This document shows, one piece after another, positions 1 through 7,749 of a stretch of 19,887 nt of DNA. The position numbers were made by a program, and so were the translations under genes. The DNA is from Holophagaceae bacterium UBA692 (lineage in GTDB: Bacteria; Acidobacteriota; Holophagae; Holophagales; Holophagaceae). The notes beneath the pieces were generated by a model. That model saw only the letters and a program-made list of their open reading frames with translations, was not told where the DNA came from and ran no database searches. Positions within the stretch are counted from its first letter, which is position 1. Each line of letters begins with the position of its first letter. Location of the stretch: contig DBMS01000234.1 of the NCBI GenBank assembly GCA_002297665.1, forward strand, positions 353 to 20,239, read 5' to 3'.

Positions 1-392
1 CGGGCCAGGTCCAGGCCCAGGGCCTCCAGCAGGTCCGCGGACCCGCACAGGCTCGAGGCGGAGCGGCTGCCGTGCTTGACCACGTCCACGCCCAGGTGGG
101 CCAGGGCGAGCGCCGAGAGGGTGGAGAGGTTGGCCGTGTGCACCCCCTGGCGGGCGTCGCCGCCGGTGCCGCAGGTGTCCAGCGAGGCCCGGGGAGCGGG
201 AAAGGCCACCGCATGGCCGCGCAGCACCTGGGCGAAGGCGGTGAGCTCGGTGCCCCGGAAGGGGCGGGCGTTCAGGTCCAGGAGGGCCCGGCCCACGGCC
301 CCGGGGTCGGAATCCGGATCGAGGCAGGCCTCCATGAAGGCCCGCGCCCCGTCCAGGGAGAGGTTCTCGGAAAGGTGCAGGGGGTTGGTCAT
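1..392 (-). CDS. trpD: Anthranilate phosphoribosyltransferase, N-terminal part (runs off left edge)
   Basis: Transfers the phosphoribosyl group of PRPP to anthranilate, the second step of tryptophan synthesis from chorismate, in the cytoplasm. About 130 residues are visible, starting MTNPLHLSENLSLDGARAFM. The PRPP-binding glycine motif DTCGTGGD is present, followed by HTANLSTLSALALAHLGV and the substrate-site motif KHGSRSASS; the family usually has KHGNRS(A/V)SS, so Asn is Ser here. The start ATG at 392 has AGGAG about 7 bp upstream, and the gene follows the DAHP synthase stop by 10 bp, so it is the fourth gene of the trp operon. The C-terminal two thirds lie outside the window, so completeness cannot be judged. 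Confidence 0.93.
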   Translation of the reverse strand, partial: MTNPLHLSENLSLDGARAFMEACLDPDSDPGAVGRALLDLNARPFRGTELTAFAQVLRGHAVAFPAPRASLDTCGTGGDARQGVHTANLSTLSALALAHLGVDVVKHGSRSASSLCGSADLLEALGLDLA

Positions 393-402
393 GGCAGGCT
401 CC

Positions 403-1449
403 TCACGTGGCCGAGCCCCAGCCCGCGGCGCGCCGGATGTACGGAACGCCGGACTGGTTCCCGGGAAGGTCCAGGCGCCGGCCCACGGCCCGGGCCACGG
501 GGCCCAGCTCCTCGGCGAGGCGGCGGAATTCGGGGAAATGCAGGGACTGGGCGCCGTCGCTCAGGGCCCTGGCGGGATCGGGGTGGACCTCCACGATGAT
601 CCCGTCGGCCCCGGCGGCCACCGCGGCCCGGGCCATGGGAATCACCGCGTCCCGGCGCCCGGTGCCGTGGGAAGGGTCCACCACCACCGGCAGGTGGGTC
701 ATGGCCTTGAGCACGGGGACGGCGTTGAGGTCGAGGGTGTTGCGGGTGGCCGTCTCGAAGGTGCGGATGCCCCGCTCGCAGAGGATCACCCGGGGATTGC
801 CTTCCAGCAGGACGTACTCCGCCGCCAGCACGAACTCCTCCAGGGTGGCCGAAGGGCCGCGCTTGAGGAGCACGGGCTTCCCGGCCCGCCCCACGGCGCG
901 CAGCAGCGGCGCGCTGGACATGTTCCGGGCGCCGATCTGGAAGCAGTCCACGAAGGGCAACATCGCCTCCACGTCCGCGGGGTCCATCACCTCGGTGATC
1001 ACGGGCAGCCCCGAGGCGTCCCCCGCCTCGCGCAGCAGCAGGACCCCCTCCTGCCCCAGCCCCTGGAAGGCGTAGGGGGAGGTGCGGGGCTTGTACGCCC
1101 CGCCCCGCAGCCCCGTGGCGCCGTAGGCGGCGATGAAGTTTGCGGTGGATACGATCTGCTCCCGGTCCTCCACGGAGCAGGGACCGCCCATGAGGGCGAT
1201 GGCCTCGCCGCCCACCTCGGCGCGCCCGAGGGCCACCCGGGTGCCCCGGGGCGCCGCGGAACGGGCCGCCAGGATGGGCTTGGCGCCCGAGGCCTTGGCC
1301 CACTCGACGCCCGCCATGGCCTGGACGTCCTTCAGGGAAGGCCCGCCGGGCCCCATGAGGGCAAGGAAGAGGCCGAAGGGGAAGTCCAGGCGGCGTGCGC
1401 CTTCCAGGGCTTCCAGGGCGGGGATGGGGTGCTTGAGCTTGATGATCAT
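403..1449 (-). CDS. aroF: 3-deoxy-7-phosphoheptulonate (DAHP) synthase, class I-beta type
   Basis: Condenses phosphoenolpyruvate and erythrose 4-phosphate to DAHP, the first committed step of the shikimate pathway (cytoplasmic). It has 348 residues. The first ~75 residues (MIIKLKHP...) fit the ferredoxin-like/ACT-like regulatory domain of the Thermotoga-type enzyme. The TIM-barrel follows from about residue 83. Motifs seen: GGPCS (Cys91, probable metal ligand), RGGAYKPRTSPYAFQGLG, QIGARN, LLKRG, CERGIRTFE, DPSHGTGRR (His261), VEVHP (Glu287) and SDG (Asp298), so the Cys-His-Glu-Asp metal set is complete. The last ~20 residues, rich in Gly and Arg, extend past the usual end of the family. The gene lies 7 bp behind trpG with GAGG six bases before its ATG, so it is co-transcribed with the trp genes. 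Tryptophan attenuation would therefore reach this step too. The symbol is by common usage; aroG or aroA are used for the same enzyme elsewhere. Confidence 0.95.
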   Translation of the reverse strand: MIIKLKHPIPALEALEGARRLDFPFGLFLALMGPGGPSLKDVQAMAGVEWAKASGAKPILAARSAAPRGTRVALGRAEVGGEAIALMGGPCSVEDREQIVSTANFIAAYGATGLRGGAYKPRTSPYAFQGLGQEGVLLLREAGDASGLPVITEVMDPADVEAMLPFVDCFQIGARNMSSAPLLRAVGRAGKPVLLKRGPSATLEEFVLAAEYVLLEGNPRVILCERGIRTFETATRNTLDLNAVPVLKAMTHLPVVVDPSHGTGRRDAVIPMARAAVAAGADGIIVEVHPDPARALSDGAQSLHFPEFRRLAEELGPVARAVGRRLDLPGNQSGVPYIRRAAGWGSAT

Positions 1450-1456
1450 GGCGGCC

Positions 1457-2047
1457 TCAGTTCTGATTCAGGACGGAATTCCGGCACAGCCCCACGAAGG
1501 TGGCCAGAAGCCCCGCGCCGTCGGGCGTGAGGATGGACTCCGGGTGGAACTGCACGCCGTGGCAGTTGAAGGCGCGGTGGCGGACGGCCATGATCTCCCC
1601 GTCGGGCGTGGCGCCCTGCACCGCCAGGCATTCGGGGAGGCTGGACGCCTCGGCGGCGAGGGAATGGTAGCGGCCCACCTGGAGCGGGTCGGGCAGGCCC
1701 GCCAGCAGGCCCGTGCCGTCGTGGGTCATGGGCGAGACCTTCCCGTGCATGGGCCGGGACGCCCTCCCCACCCGGCCCCCGAAGGCCTCCACCATCACCT
1801 GGTGGCCCAGGCAGACGCCCAGGATGGGCACCCGGGGCGCCAGGGCCCGCACCAGCTCGATGCAGACGCCGGCGTCCCGGGGGTGCCCGGGGCCCGGGGA
1901 GATGACCAGGCCGTCCAGGTCCATGGCCAGGGCCCCTTCCACCGTCAGGGCGTCGTTGCGCACCACCAGCAGGCCCGGCTCCAGGGCCCCGATCATGGAG
2001 ACGAGGTTGTAGGTGAAGGAATCGTAGTTGTCCACGAACAGGATCAT
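1457..2047 (-). CDS. trpG: Anthranilate synthase component II (glutamine amidotransferase)
   Basis: Releases ammonia from glutamine and passes it to TrpE for anthranilate formation. It has 196 residues, normal for a stand-alone class I glutamine amidotransferase domain. It begins MILFVDNYDSFTYNLV and carries the oxyanion strand motif ISPGPGHP, the nucleophile in GVCLGHQ (Cys79) and the HPES pair (His168, Glu170), so the catalytic triad is complete. The start is fixed by family alignment and by the ATGA overlap with the trpE stop (4 bp); an upstream in-frame Met exists but would add ~20 non-conserved residues. The same fold serves PabA. The neighbours trpE and trpD favour tryptophan synthesis, although a dual role in folate synthesis cannot be excluded. 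Confidence 0.96.
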   Translation of the reverse strand: MILFVDNYDSFTYNLVSMIGALEPGLLVVRNDALTVEGALAMDLDGLVISPGPGHPRDAGVCIELVRALAPRVPILGVCLGHQVMVEAFGGRVGRASRPMHGKVSPMTHDGTGLLAGLPDPLQVGRYHSLAAEASSLPECLAVQGATPDGEIMAVRHRAFNCHGVQFHPESILTPDGAGLLATFVGLCRNSVLNQN

Positions 2048-3456
2048 CGCTTCACCTCCACGCCCAGCGCCGAAAGGAGCACGCCGGCCTTGGCGTGGAT
2101 CTCCGCCCACTCCGAGGCCTCCTCCGAATCCGCCACGATCCCGGCCCCGGCCCGGAACCGCGCCACGCCGTCCTGGATCTCCAGGCTGCGGATGGTGATG
2201 GCGATCTCCAGGTTGCCGGTGCGGTCCAGGATCCCCACCCCGCCGCCGTAGGCGCCGCGGTCCTCGCCCTCAAGGGCCGCGAGAATCTGCGTGGCGCGGA
2301 TCTTGGGGGCGCCGCTCAGCGTGCCTGCGGGGAAGGTGCTCCAGAGGGCGTCCAGGGGCCGCAACTCCGGCCGCAGCCGGCCCTGCACCTCGGAGATGAG
2401 GTGCATGACGTGGCTGAACAGCTCCACCTGCTCGCGCACGGGCACCGTCACCGAACCGTGGTCGCAGACGCGGCCCAGGTCGTTGCGGGACAGGTCCACC
2501 AGCATGGCGTGCTCCGCCCGTTCCTTGGGGTCGGCCTTGAGCTCGGCGGCGAGGCGCCCGTCCTCCGCCGGATCCCCGGTGCGCCGGCGCGTGCCGGCGA
2601 TGGGCACCGTGGCCACCCGCGAGCCTTCCACCCGCACCAGCATTTCCGGCGAGGCTCCCACCAGCTGGCGGCCCCCCAGCGACACGAAGAAGTGGTAGGG
2701 CGAGGGGTTCAGCCGCCGCAGCCGCCGGTACACCTCGAAGGCGTCGCCCTCGATGCGCCCCTCGAAGGGCTCGCTCAGCACGATCTGGTAGGCGTCCCCG
2801 GCGAGGATGGCCTCCTGGGCGGCCTTGAAGTTGCGCTCGAATCGCGCCCGGTCCGGGGTGCGGGTGGCCGCGAAGACCGGCTCCGGGGGCCTTTCGGGCA
2901 GGGCCCCTTCCAGGCGGGAGGCCAGTTCCGCCAGGCGGGCCTCCCCGTCCCCGTCGGCGGGAAAGTGGTAGAGGTAGCCCTGCTGCTTGAGGTGGTCCAG
3001 CACCAGGCCCGAGGCGAAGCGCCCGAAGCGCAGCCGCGGCTCGCGGGCCCCGGGGAAGGAGGCCTCCAGCACCGGCTCGGCCAGGGCGAAGGCGCTGAAG
3101 TCCGCCCAGCCCACCGCCCCGCCCAGGAAGGGCACCGGCACCTCCGGCGTCTCCACCTTCAGGGCCGCGGCCCAGGCCTCCAGGGCCGCCAGGGGGTGGC
3201 CCGGCAGCACCTCCCGCGCCCCGCCCCGCACCAGCGCCGCCTCGGCCCCCGCCTCGAAGATCTCCGACGCGTCCAGGCCGATGAAGGAGAAGCGCGCCTG
3301 GGACTCGCCGCCCGTGACCGACTCCAGCAGGTAGGCGTCCTGGCCCGGATCCGTGAGGGCCAGGAAGGCCCGCACCGGAGTCGTAAGGTCCGCCGGGAAG
3401 GAGATCACCCGGGGGGCCGCGGCCGACGGAGTGGGGGTGGGGGATGCGAGTGTCAT
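2044..3456 (-). CDS. trpE: Anthranilate synthase component I
   Basis: Converts chorismate plus ammonia (from TrpG) into anthranilate and pyruvate. It has 470 residues. The N-terminal domain contains LLES (residues 43-46) and later LNPSPYHFF, the two motifs that form the tryptophan feedback pocket in TrpE, so allosteric inhibition is probably retained. The chorismate-binding domain carries IAGTRRRTGDP, ERAEHAMLVDLSRNDLGRV, FPAGTLSGAPK, GAYGGGVG and the C-terminal GAGIVADSEEASEWAE. The ATG at 3456 follows GAGGA by 5 bp and lies about 20 bp downstream of an intrinsic terminator preceded by a Trp-rich leader peptide, so expression is likely attenuated by charged tRNA-Trp. It is the first structural gene of the operon and overlaps trpG by 4 bp. 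PabB is an alternative, but the trp leader and neighbours argue against it. Confidence 0.96.
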   Translation of the reverse strand: MTLASPTPTPSAAAPRVISFPADLTTPVRAFLALTDPGQDAYLLESVTGGESQARFSFIGLDASEIFEAGAEAALVRGGAREVLPGHPLAALEAWAAALKVETPEVPVPFLGGAVGWADFSAFALAEPVLEASFPGAREPRLRFGRFASGLVLDHLKQQGYLYHFPADGDGEARLAELASRLEGALPERPPEPVFAATRTPDRARFERNFKAAQEAILAGDAYQIVLSEPFEGRIEGDAFEVYRRLRRLNPSPYHFFVSLGGRQLVGASPEMLVRVEGSRVATVPIAGTRRRTGDPAEDGRLAAELKADPKERAEHAMLVDLSRNDLGRVCDHGSVTVPVREQVELFSHVMHLISEVQGRLRPELRPLDALWSTFPAGTLSGAPKIRATQILAALEGEDRGAYGGGVGILDRTGNLEIAITIRSLEIQDGVARFRAGAGIVADSEEASEWAEIHAKAGVLLSALGVEVKR

Positions 3457-3474
3457 GATTTTCCTCTGGATACG

Positions 3475-3498
3475 AAAAAGCCCACCGTGAAGGTGGGC
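3475..3498 (-). terminator. Intrinsic terminator of the trp attenuator
   Basis: Read on the minus strand: GCCCACC, loop TTCAC, GGTGGGC, then TTTTTCG. This is a perfect 7-bp GC-rich stem with a U tract, placed between the Trp-rich leader peptide and the trpE ribosome binding site. That is the position of the terminator stem in a classical attenuator. Confidence 0.9.
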
Positions 3499-3527
3499 CG
3501 GGATGCTTGCTCTGGGTCTCTAGTGCC

Positions 3528-3614
3528 TCATGTGCGGAGGCTGCCCATGCGAACGCCCGACCCCTGGGGCCACCAGCTCCAGTTCCAGGTCGAGATGTTC
3601 AGGCGATGGGACAC
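3528..3614 (-). CDS. trpL: trp operon leader peptide (28 residues, four Trp)
   Basis: Short open frame with a GTG start at 3614 and a TGA stop at 3528-3530. Its core reads STWNWSWWPQG: Trp at positions 10, 12, 14 and 15. GGAG lies exactly 5 bases before the GTG. The frame ends 29 bases before the terminator stem that precedes trpE. Four Trp codons among six in a 28-codon frame just upstream of a terminator is the signature of ribosome-mediated attenuation. When charged tRNA-Trp is scarce the ribosome stalls on the Trp codons and the terminator cannot form. The exact antiterminator pairing is not certain by eye. TGGGC at 3547-3543 could pair with GCCCA of the terminator's 5' arm, and GGTGGCC over the last Trp codons could also pair with it. 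Confidence 0.88.
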   Translation of the reverse strand: MSHRLNISTWNWSWWPQGSGVRMGSLRT

Positions 3615-3630
3615 ACGGTCTCCGATTAAG

Positions 3631-3652
3631 GGGGAAGTTTACGGACTTCCCC
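3631..3652. promoter_or_regulatory. Perfect 8+8 bp palindrome over the trp promoter (candidate operator)
   Basis: GGGGAAGT, 6-bp spacer, ACTTCCCC: a perfect inverted repeat that overlaps the -10 element and the spacer of the predicted trp promoter. Its position suggests a repressor-binding site. The sequence is not the CTAG-rich E. coli TrpR operator, so the regulator is unknown. Confidence 0.5.
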
Positions 3653-3664
3653 GGTGGAATGCAA
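3636..3664 (-). promoter_or_regulatory. Sigma70-like promoter of the trp operon
   Basis: On the minus strand TTGCAT (3664-3659) and TAAACT (3641-3636) are separated by 17 bp; the first keeps TTG of TTGACA and the second matches 4 of 6 positions of TATAAT. Transcription would start near 3629, a few bases before the leader peptide ribosome binding site, giving a ~155-nt leader RNA up to the terminator. Confidence 0.55.
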
Positions 3665-3780
3665 CCCGGCGAAAAAAGGGGTTGTGCTCCCGGTCCCCAT
3701 TCTAGGAAGCTAGGGTATTCGAAATCAGTAAATTTCCGACCTTCCGACGCCTCCCTGGGCGACCGGGTCCTGGAGCGACC

Positions 3781-5718
3781 ATGACTTTCCGCGGCATCCT
3801 TCCCTTCCTGGCAGCCCCCATCCTGATGGCGGGCTGGCCTGCCATTCCCCCCCAGGTGTGGAGCCTGAAGGTCGACCCCGTGGACGGCCCTCCGGGGGCC
3901 GTGGTGCTGGAATCGAGCCTCGCGTTCAGGAACACCTATATCGAACACCTCTACCGGGTCCGGATCCTGGACGAATCCGGCAAGGATGCGGCCCAGTTCG
4001 CGGAGTTCCCCGAGGGGGCCTACGACTTCGAAGGGCGCACCGTCTACCGGGACGGCAGGGAGGTCACCTTCAGCAAGGTGAAGGACCTCGCCACCCAGAC
4101 GCTTTCCGCGGGCTGGGACGAGACCACCCGCAAGGTCGTCATCCCGCCGGGGGTGACCGGGGATTGCGTCGTGGAGTTCCGCTGGAAGGAGAGCGGCAAG
4201 CCCCTGCCCGAGCGCCTGAAGACCTACGGCCACTGGGCCCAGGGGAGCAAATACCGCGCGCTCCTGAGCTCCGTGACCGTGCCGGTGAGCTTTCCCTGGA
4301 CCTTCCAGTTCTTCATGGGCCGCGTGACGCCCACGGAGCGGGTCGTGAAGGGCAACCAGATCACCTTCGTCACCCGCGACCTGCCCGGCGACTGGGGCGC
4401 CTTCTATGCCCTGAGGTTCCTGGACAACCCGCGTTTCGCCGCCTTCTCCCAGCCCAAGGAGCTCCAGGACATCGCCCGGACCGGCCAGGTCCCCGAATAC
4501 TGGTCCAAGGCGGCCAAGTTCGTCCTCAAGGGCGCGTTCCTCGACCGGACCACCCTGGGAAGGCATTACCGCGACCTGGCCAGGACCGTCTGCGAAAACC
4601 TTCCCGCCGAACCCCAGGCCCGGGCCACGGCCATCCTGGAGCGGATGGAAGGGAAGATCCGCAACCTCGACCTGCTCACCTACGACGAGGAGGCTGCGCG
4701 ACAGAAGGTGATGGAAAAGGAGAAGGTGAAGGACCCCATCGTGCCCTTCGACCTGGACGCCGCCGCCCGGACCCAGGAGACCGACGGATTAGGCATGGTG
4801 CTCCTGTACGTCAACCTGCTCAAGGGCGCGGGGGTGGATCCCAAGCTGGCCCTGGTGAGGGACCGGAACGCCGGGCTCTTCGAATACGGGTTCCTTTCCC
4901 TCCACCAGGCGCAGACCTTCCTGGTAGGCGTGGACGAGCCCGGCAAGCCCACCCTGTGGATGAATCCGGGGGCCCGGTACTCCCCCGCGGGCATCCTGGA
5001 AAGCGACTACCAGGGCACGCCCTGCCTCTTCGTGGACACCCGCACCTGGGACACCGCCCCGGGCAGCATTCCCTTCCAGTCCAGGGACGTCAACCGCCGC
5101 CACTTCGACTACCGGGTCGAACCCGGGGACGAGCAGTGCCTGTTCACCCTGAAGGCCGCGCACGCGGGACTGCCCGCCCTTCGCGAGCGCGATCATTTCC
5201 TCCCCATGTCCCAGGCCATGCAGGACGAGAACCTGAAGACCTCCCTGGAAGCCCGGTATCCGGCCGCCAAGATCACCTCCGCGAAGGTGCTCAACGCCAC
5301 CGACCCCTCCCGCACCGTGGCTTTCGACGCGGCGGGGACCGTGCCCCTGGAGGAAGGCCGGCGGATCCAGCTCGCCCCCTTCCCCTGCATGCCGCCGCCC
5401 CTCTGGATCCCGCCGTCCTTCCCGGAAACCCGGAAGGAGCGCATCGTCCTTCCCTACAGCCGCATCCAGACCGCCGAATGCGTCATGAAGGTGCCGCCGG
5501 GATACCGGCTGGCCCCCACCGAGGATATGCGCATGACCAACGGCCTCGGCCGGGTCACCTGGGCCGCGGAGGCCCTGGGGGCCGGGGAGGTGAAGATCAC
5601 CTTCAAGGTGGAGGTGGTGGTCACTTCGACCGGGCCCGCGTCCTACGGGGCCTTCCGCACCTTCCTGGGCTGGATCGACGAGGCCATGCGCCGCCAGGTA
5701 ATGATGGAGAAGGTATGA
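3781..5718 (+). CDS. DUF3857 protein with degenerate transglutaminase-like domain, probably exported
   Basis: It has 645 residues. A hydrophobic N-terminus (ILPFLAAPILMAGWPAIP) looks like a signal peptide without a clear lipobox. An N-terminal DUF3857 beta-rich domain (about residues 30-215) is followed by a transglutaminase-like region (about 225-430) and a C-terminal beta domain. Aligned with the next gene, the catalytic motif GDCKD is here ETDGLG (residues 333-338), FNH is replaced near QTF (378-380), and DPT is MNPG (Asn395). The whole Cys-His-Asp triad is therefore lost, and a scaffold or binding role is more likely than catalysis. ATG 3781 has GGAG 5 bp upstream. The stop overlaps the next start (ATGA), so the two are translationally coupled. 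The substrate is unknown; DUF3857 proteins occur in cell-envelope contexts. Confidence 0.88.
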   Translation: MTFRGILPFLAAPILMAGWPAIPPQVWSLKVDPVDGPPGAVVLESSLAFRNTYIEHLYRVRILDESGKDAAQFAEFPEGAYDFEGRTVYRDGREVTFSKVKDLATQTLSAGWDETTRKVVIPPGVTGDCVVEFRWKESGKPLPERLKTYGHWAQGSKYRALLSSVTVPVSFPWTFQFFMGRVTPTERVVKGNQITFVTRDLPGDWGAFYALRFLDNPRFAAFSQPKELQDIARTGQVPEYWSKAAKFVLKGAFLDRTTLGRHYRDLARTVCENLPAEPQARATAILERMEGKIRNLDLLTYDEEAARQKVMEKEKVKDPIVPFDLDAAARTQETDGLGMVLLYVNLLKGAGVDPKLALVRDRNAGLFEYGFLSLHQAQTFLVGVDEPGKPTLWMNPGARYSPAGILESDYQGTPCLFVDTRTWDTAPGSIPFQSRDVNRRHFDYRVEPGDEQCLFTLKAAHAGLPALRERDHFLPMSQAMQDENLKTSLEARYPAAKITSAKVLNATDPSRTVAFDAAGTVPLEEGRRIQLAPFPCMPPPLWIPPSFPETRKERIVLPYSRIQTAECVMKVPPGYRLAPTEDMRMTNGLGRVTWAAEALGAGEVKITFKVEVVVTSTGPASYGAFRTFLGWIDEAMRRQVMMEKV

Positions 5719-7700
5719 TCCGGGCGCTCCTCGTCCCCTTTCTCATGGCCGCCGCCCTGGGCGCGCAGGACCTCGGCCGCCTTCCGTCCTGGGCCCGGGA
5801 GGCCGCCCAGGCCGCCGCCCGAGAACCCGCGCCGGCGGGGGCCGATGCCTGGGTGCTGCTGGACCGCACCGAGATGACCTACACCGGATCCGGCGACGTT
5901 GCCTCCCGCAGGTTCCGGCTGGTGAAGGTCCTGACGGGCCTGGGCATCGGGGAAGGCGCCTATGGGCTGCAAGGGCTCGGAGGCGGCGCCAGCAAGGTTC
6001 GCAAGCTCAAGGGGTGGAACCTCCGCGCCGACGGCGACCTGGTGAAGCTCGAGTCCGACGACGTCCTGGTCGCCACCGGCGGGGGCGACGAGACGGTGGG
6101 GATCAACGGCCGTGTCAGCACCCTCGCCGTCCTGGGCCGCGTGGCCCCGGGAAGCCTGGTCGCTTTCGAATCCCTGGAGAACTTCCGAACCCCCATGGGA
6201 CCGCTGGGCGCGGCCGGCCCCATGGAGGAGCACCCGGTGAGGACCTGGGAACTGACGGTGGCAGCCTCCACCTGGAAGGATGTGCCTGCGCGGTTGGAAC
6301 CGCGACATTTCTCGCCGTGGCTCACCAACGCGGAAGTGATCCCGGGCAAGAGCATCCGCGTGGTGAACGTCCCTGGCATCCCGAAGGGGGAACGGGCCCG
6401 GCCCCATGACCGGAACACCCTTCCCTGGGTCGCGGTGGCTTTCCTGGATCCTTCGATCCGGGACGTGCCGCGGGTGGACACCTGGGCGAACTTCGGCGCG
6501 TGGATCAACCAGGCCTACACGAGCCGGCGCCCGACGACCCGGGTGTTGGCCACAGCCGGCACGACGCCCCAGGAGCGCCTCCGGACCCTCCACCAGGAAG
6601 TCATCCGGCAGATCGCCTACAAGGCGGTCTACCTCACGCCGGAACGGGGCTGGGTCCCCGAAGGCGGCGCCGAGGTGTTCCGGAAGCGGTACGGCGACTG
6701 CAAGGACCTCACCTCGATCCTCACCGGAGAAGCCGCGCTCCTGGGTTTCGAGGCCTGCCCCGTCCTCGCCCTTATCCATGACGGCCGCGTCGAGCCCGAC
6801 GAACCGGTGAGCCTCTATTGCTTCAACCACGTCATCAGCGCCATCCGCCTGGAGCGGACCCTGGGCCTGGACGCGGAGGTGGAGACCCCCGCGGGCCGGT
6901 TCCTCCTGGTGGATCCCACCGATCCGTTCACGCCGCTGGGCAAGCTGAGCCAGGCCCACGCGCGCCAGCCCATGCTCATCTGCACCCCGGCGGGAGGGGT
7001 CTGGACCGTCGCGCCGGCAAAGGCGGTGCTGCGCCCCGCGATCCGGATCCGGATGGAGGCCGCGGCCGGGGCCGGAGGGGAGGTGTCGGGCACCCTTCGC
7101 CTCCAGGAAACCGGCAACGCCCTGGGCCTTCGCCAGGCGACCCGCAACCAGGGCCCCTCCCGGATGAAGGACTACTTCCTCGAGCACGTCGAGGGCCTGC
7201 CGCCCACGGGCGCCCTGGAGGTGAAGAGCCTGGGCGACCCCATGGACCTGGACCGCCCCTTCGAGGTGGTGGTCGCCTTCCGGCATCCCCGGGGCGTCAC
7301 CTTCGCCGCGGGGGAGGCCTCCCTGCTGGATTGGGGCCTCCCAGGCCCCCTGCAGCCCCTCCAGGAGGCGGGCAAGGCCCGCCGCTTCCCCATCGAGACC
7401 GGCGAGTCGGAACTCACCCGCGAATTCGAGGCCTCCATCCGCCTGCCCTGGTCCGTGGTGCCGGTGTTGCCGGAGCTCCAGGCGGATTCGCCCTTCCAGA
7501 CCTTGAAGTGGAACGCGGGCGCGGCCACCCGGGACGGAGGCACCACCGTGGACCTGCGCTTCTCCCAGACGCTCCGGCCCGCCTTCTTCGACGCGGGGCG
7601 CCTGGAGGAGGGCCTGGCCCGGTGGAAGAAGGACCGCGCCGACCTGAAGCGGATCCTTTCGGACGGCCTCGCCTTCAAGGTCGCACCCCCGATCAATTGA
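5715..7700 (+). CDS. DUF3857 / transglutaminase-like protein with intact triad, exported
   Basis: It has 661 residues. The signal peptide is MIRALLVPFLMAAALGAQ with probable cleavage near ALGAQ-D. DUF3857 spans about residues 40-250. The transglutaminase-like domain spans about 285-420, with RYGDCKDLTSIL (Cys329), FNHVISAI (His372) and LLVDPTDP (Asp400), the usual catalytic triad. A C-terminal beta-sandwich region runs to the end. The start is set by the ATGA overlap with the previous stop and GGAG 5 bp upstream; this frame is also open further upstream, but that part is a shadow of the first gene. The likely place of action is the periplasm or outer surface. Family members are predicted to act on peptide or isopeptide bonds, but the substrate is not known. 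Paired with the triad-less first protein, it may form a two-subunit complex. Confidence 0.9.
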   Translation: MIRALLVPFLMAAALGAQDLGRLPSWAREAAQAAAREPAPAGADAWVLLDRTEMTYTGSGDVASRRFRLVKVLTGLGIGEGAYGLQGLGGGASKVRKLKGWNLRADGDLVKLESDDVLVATGGGDETVGINGRVSTLAVLGRVAPGSLVAFESLENFRTPMGPLGAAGPMEEHPVRTWELTVAASTWKDVPARLEPRHFSPWLTNAEVIPGKSIRVVNVPGIPKGERARPHDRNTLPWVAVAFLDPSIRDVPRVDTWANFGAWINQAYTSRRPTTRVLATAGTTPQERLRTLHQEVIRQIAYKAVYLTPERGWVPEGGAEVFRKRYGDCKDLTSILTGEAALLGFEACPVLALIHDGRVEPDEPVSLYCFNHVISAIRLERTLGLDAEVETPAGRFLLVDPTDPFTPLGKLSQAHARQPMLICTPAGGVWTVAPAKAVLRPAIRIRMEAAAGAGGEVSGTLRLQETGNALGLRQATRNQGPSRMKDYFLEHVEGLPPTGALEVKSLGDPMDLDRPFEVVVAFRHPRGVTFAAGEASLLDWGLPGPLQPLQEAGKARRFPIETGESELTREFEASIRLPWSVVPVLPELQADSPFQTLKWNAGAATRDGGTTVDLRFSQTLRPAFFDAGRLEEGLARWKKDRADLKRILSDGLAFKVAPPIN

Positions 7701-7749
7701 TATATTTTTTGGCCGTTCGGGATAAAATTTTTCCATTCCGAGGTGGGCC

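Noticed and set aside
3660..3780. Promoter for the first DUF3857 gene
   Set aside because: The AT-rich patch around 3,702-3,735 is suggestive, but no -35/-10 pair with acceptable spacing was found.
3858..5714. Long plus-strand frame upstream of the second DUF3857 gene, in its own frame
   Set aside because: Pro/Arg/Gly-rich shadow of the first DUF3857 gene; the ATGA overlap and signal peptide fix the real start at 5715.
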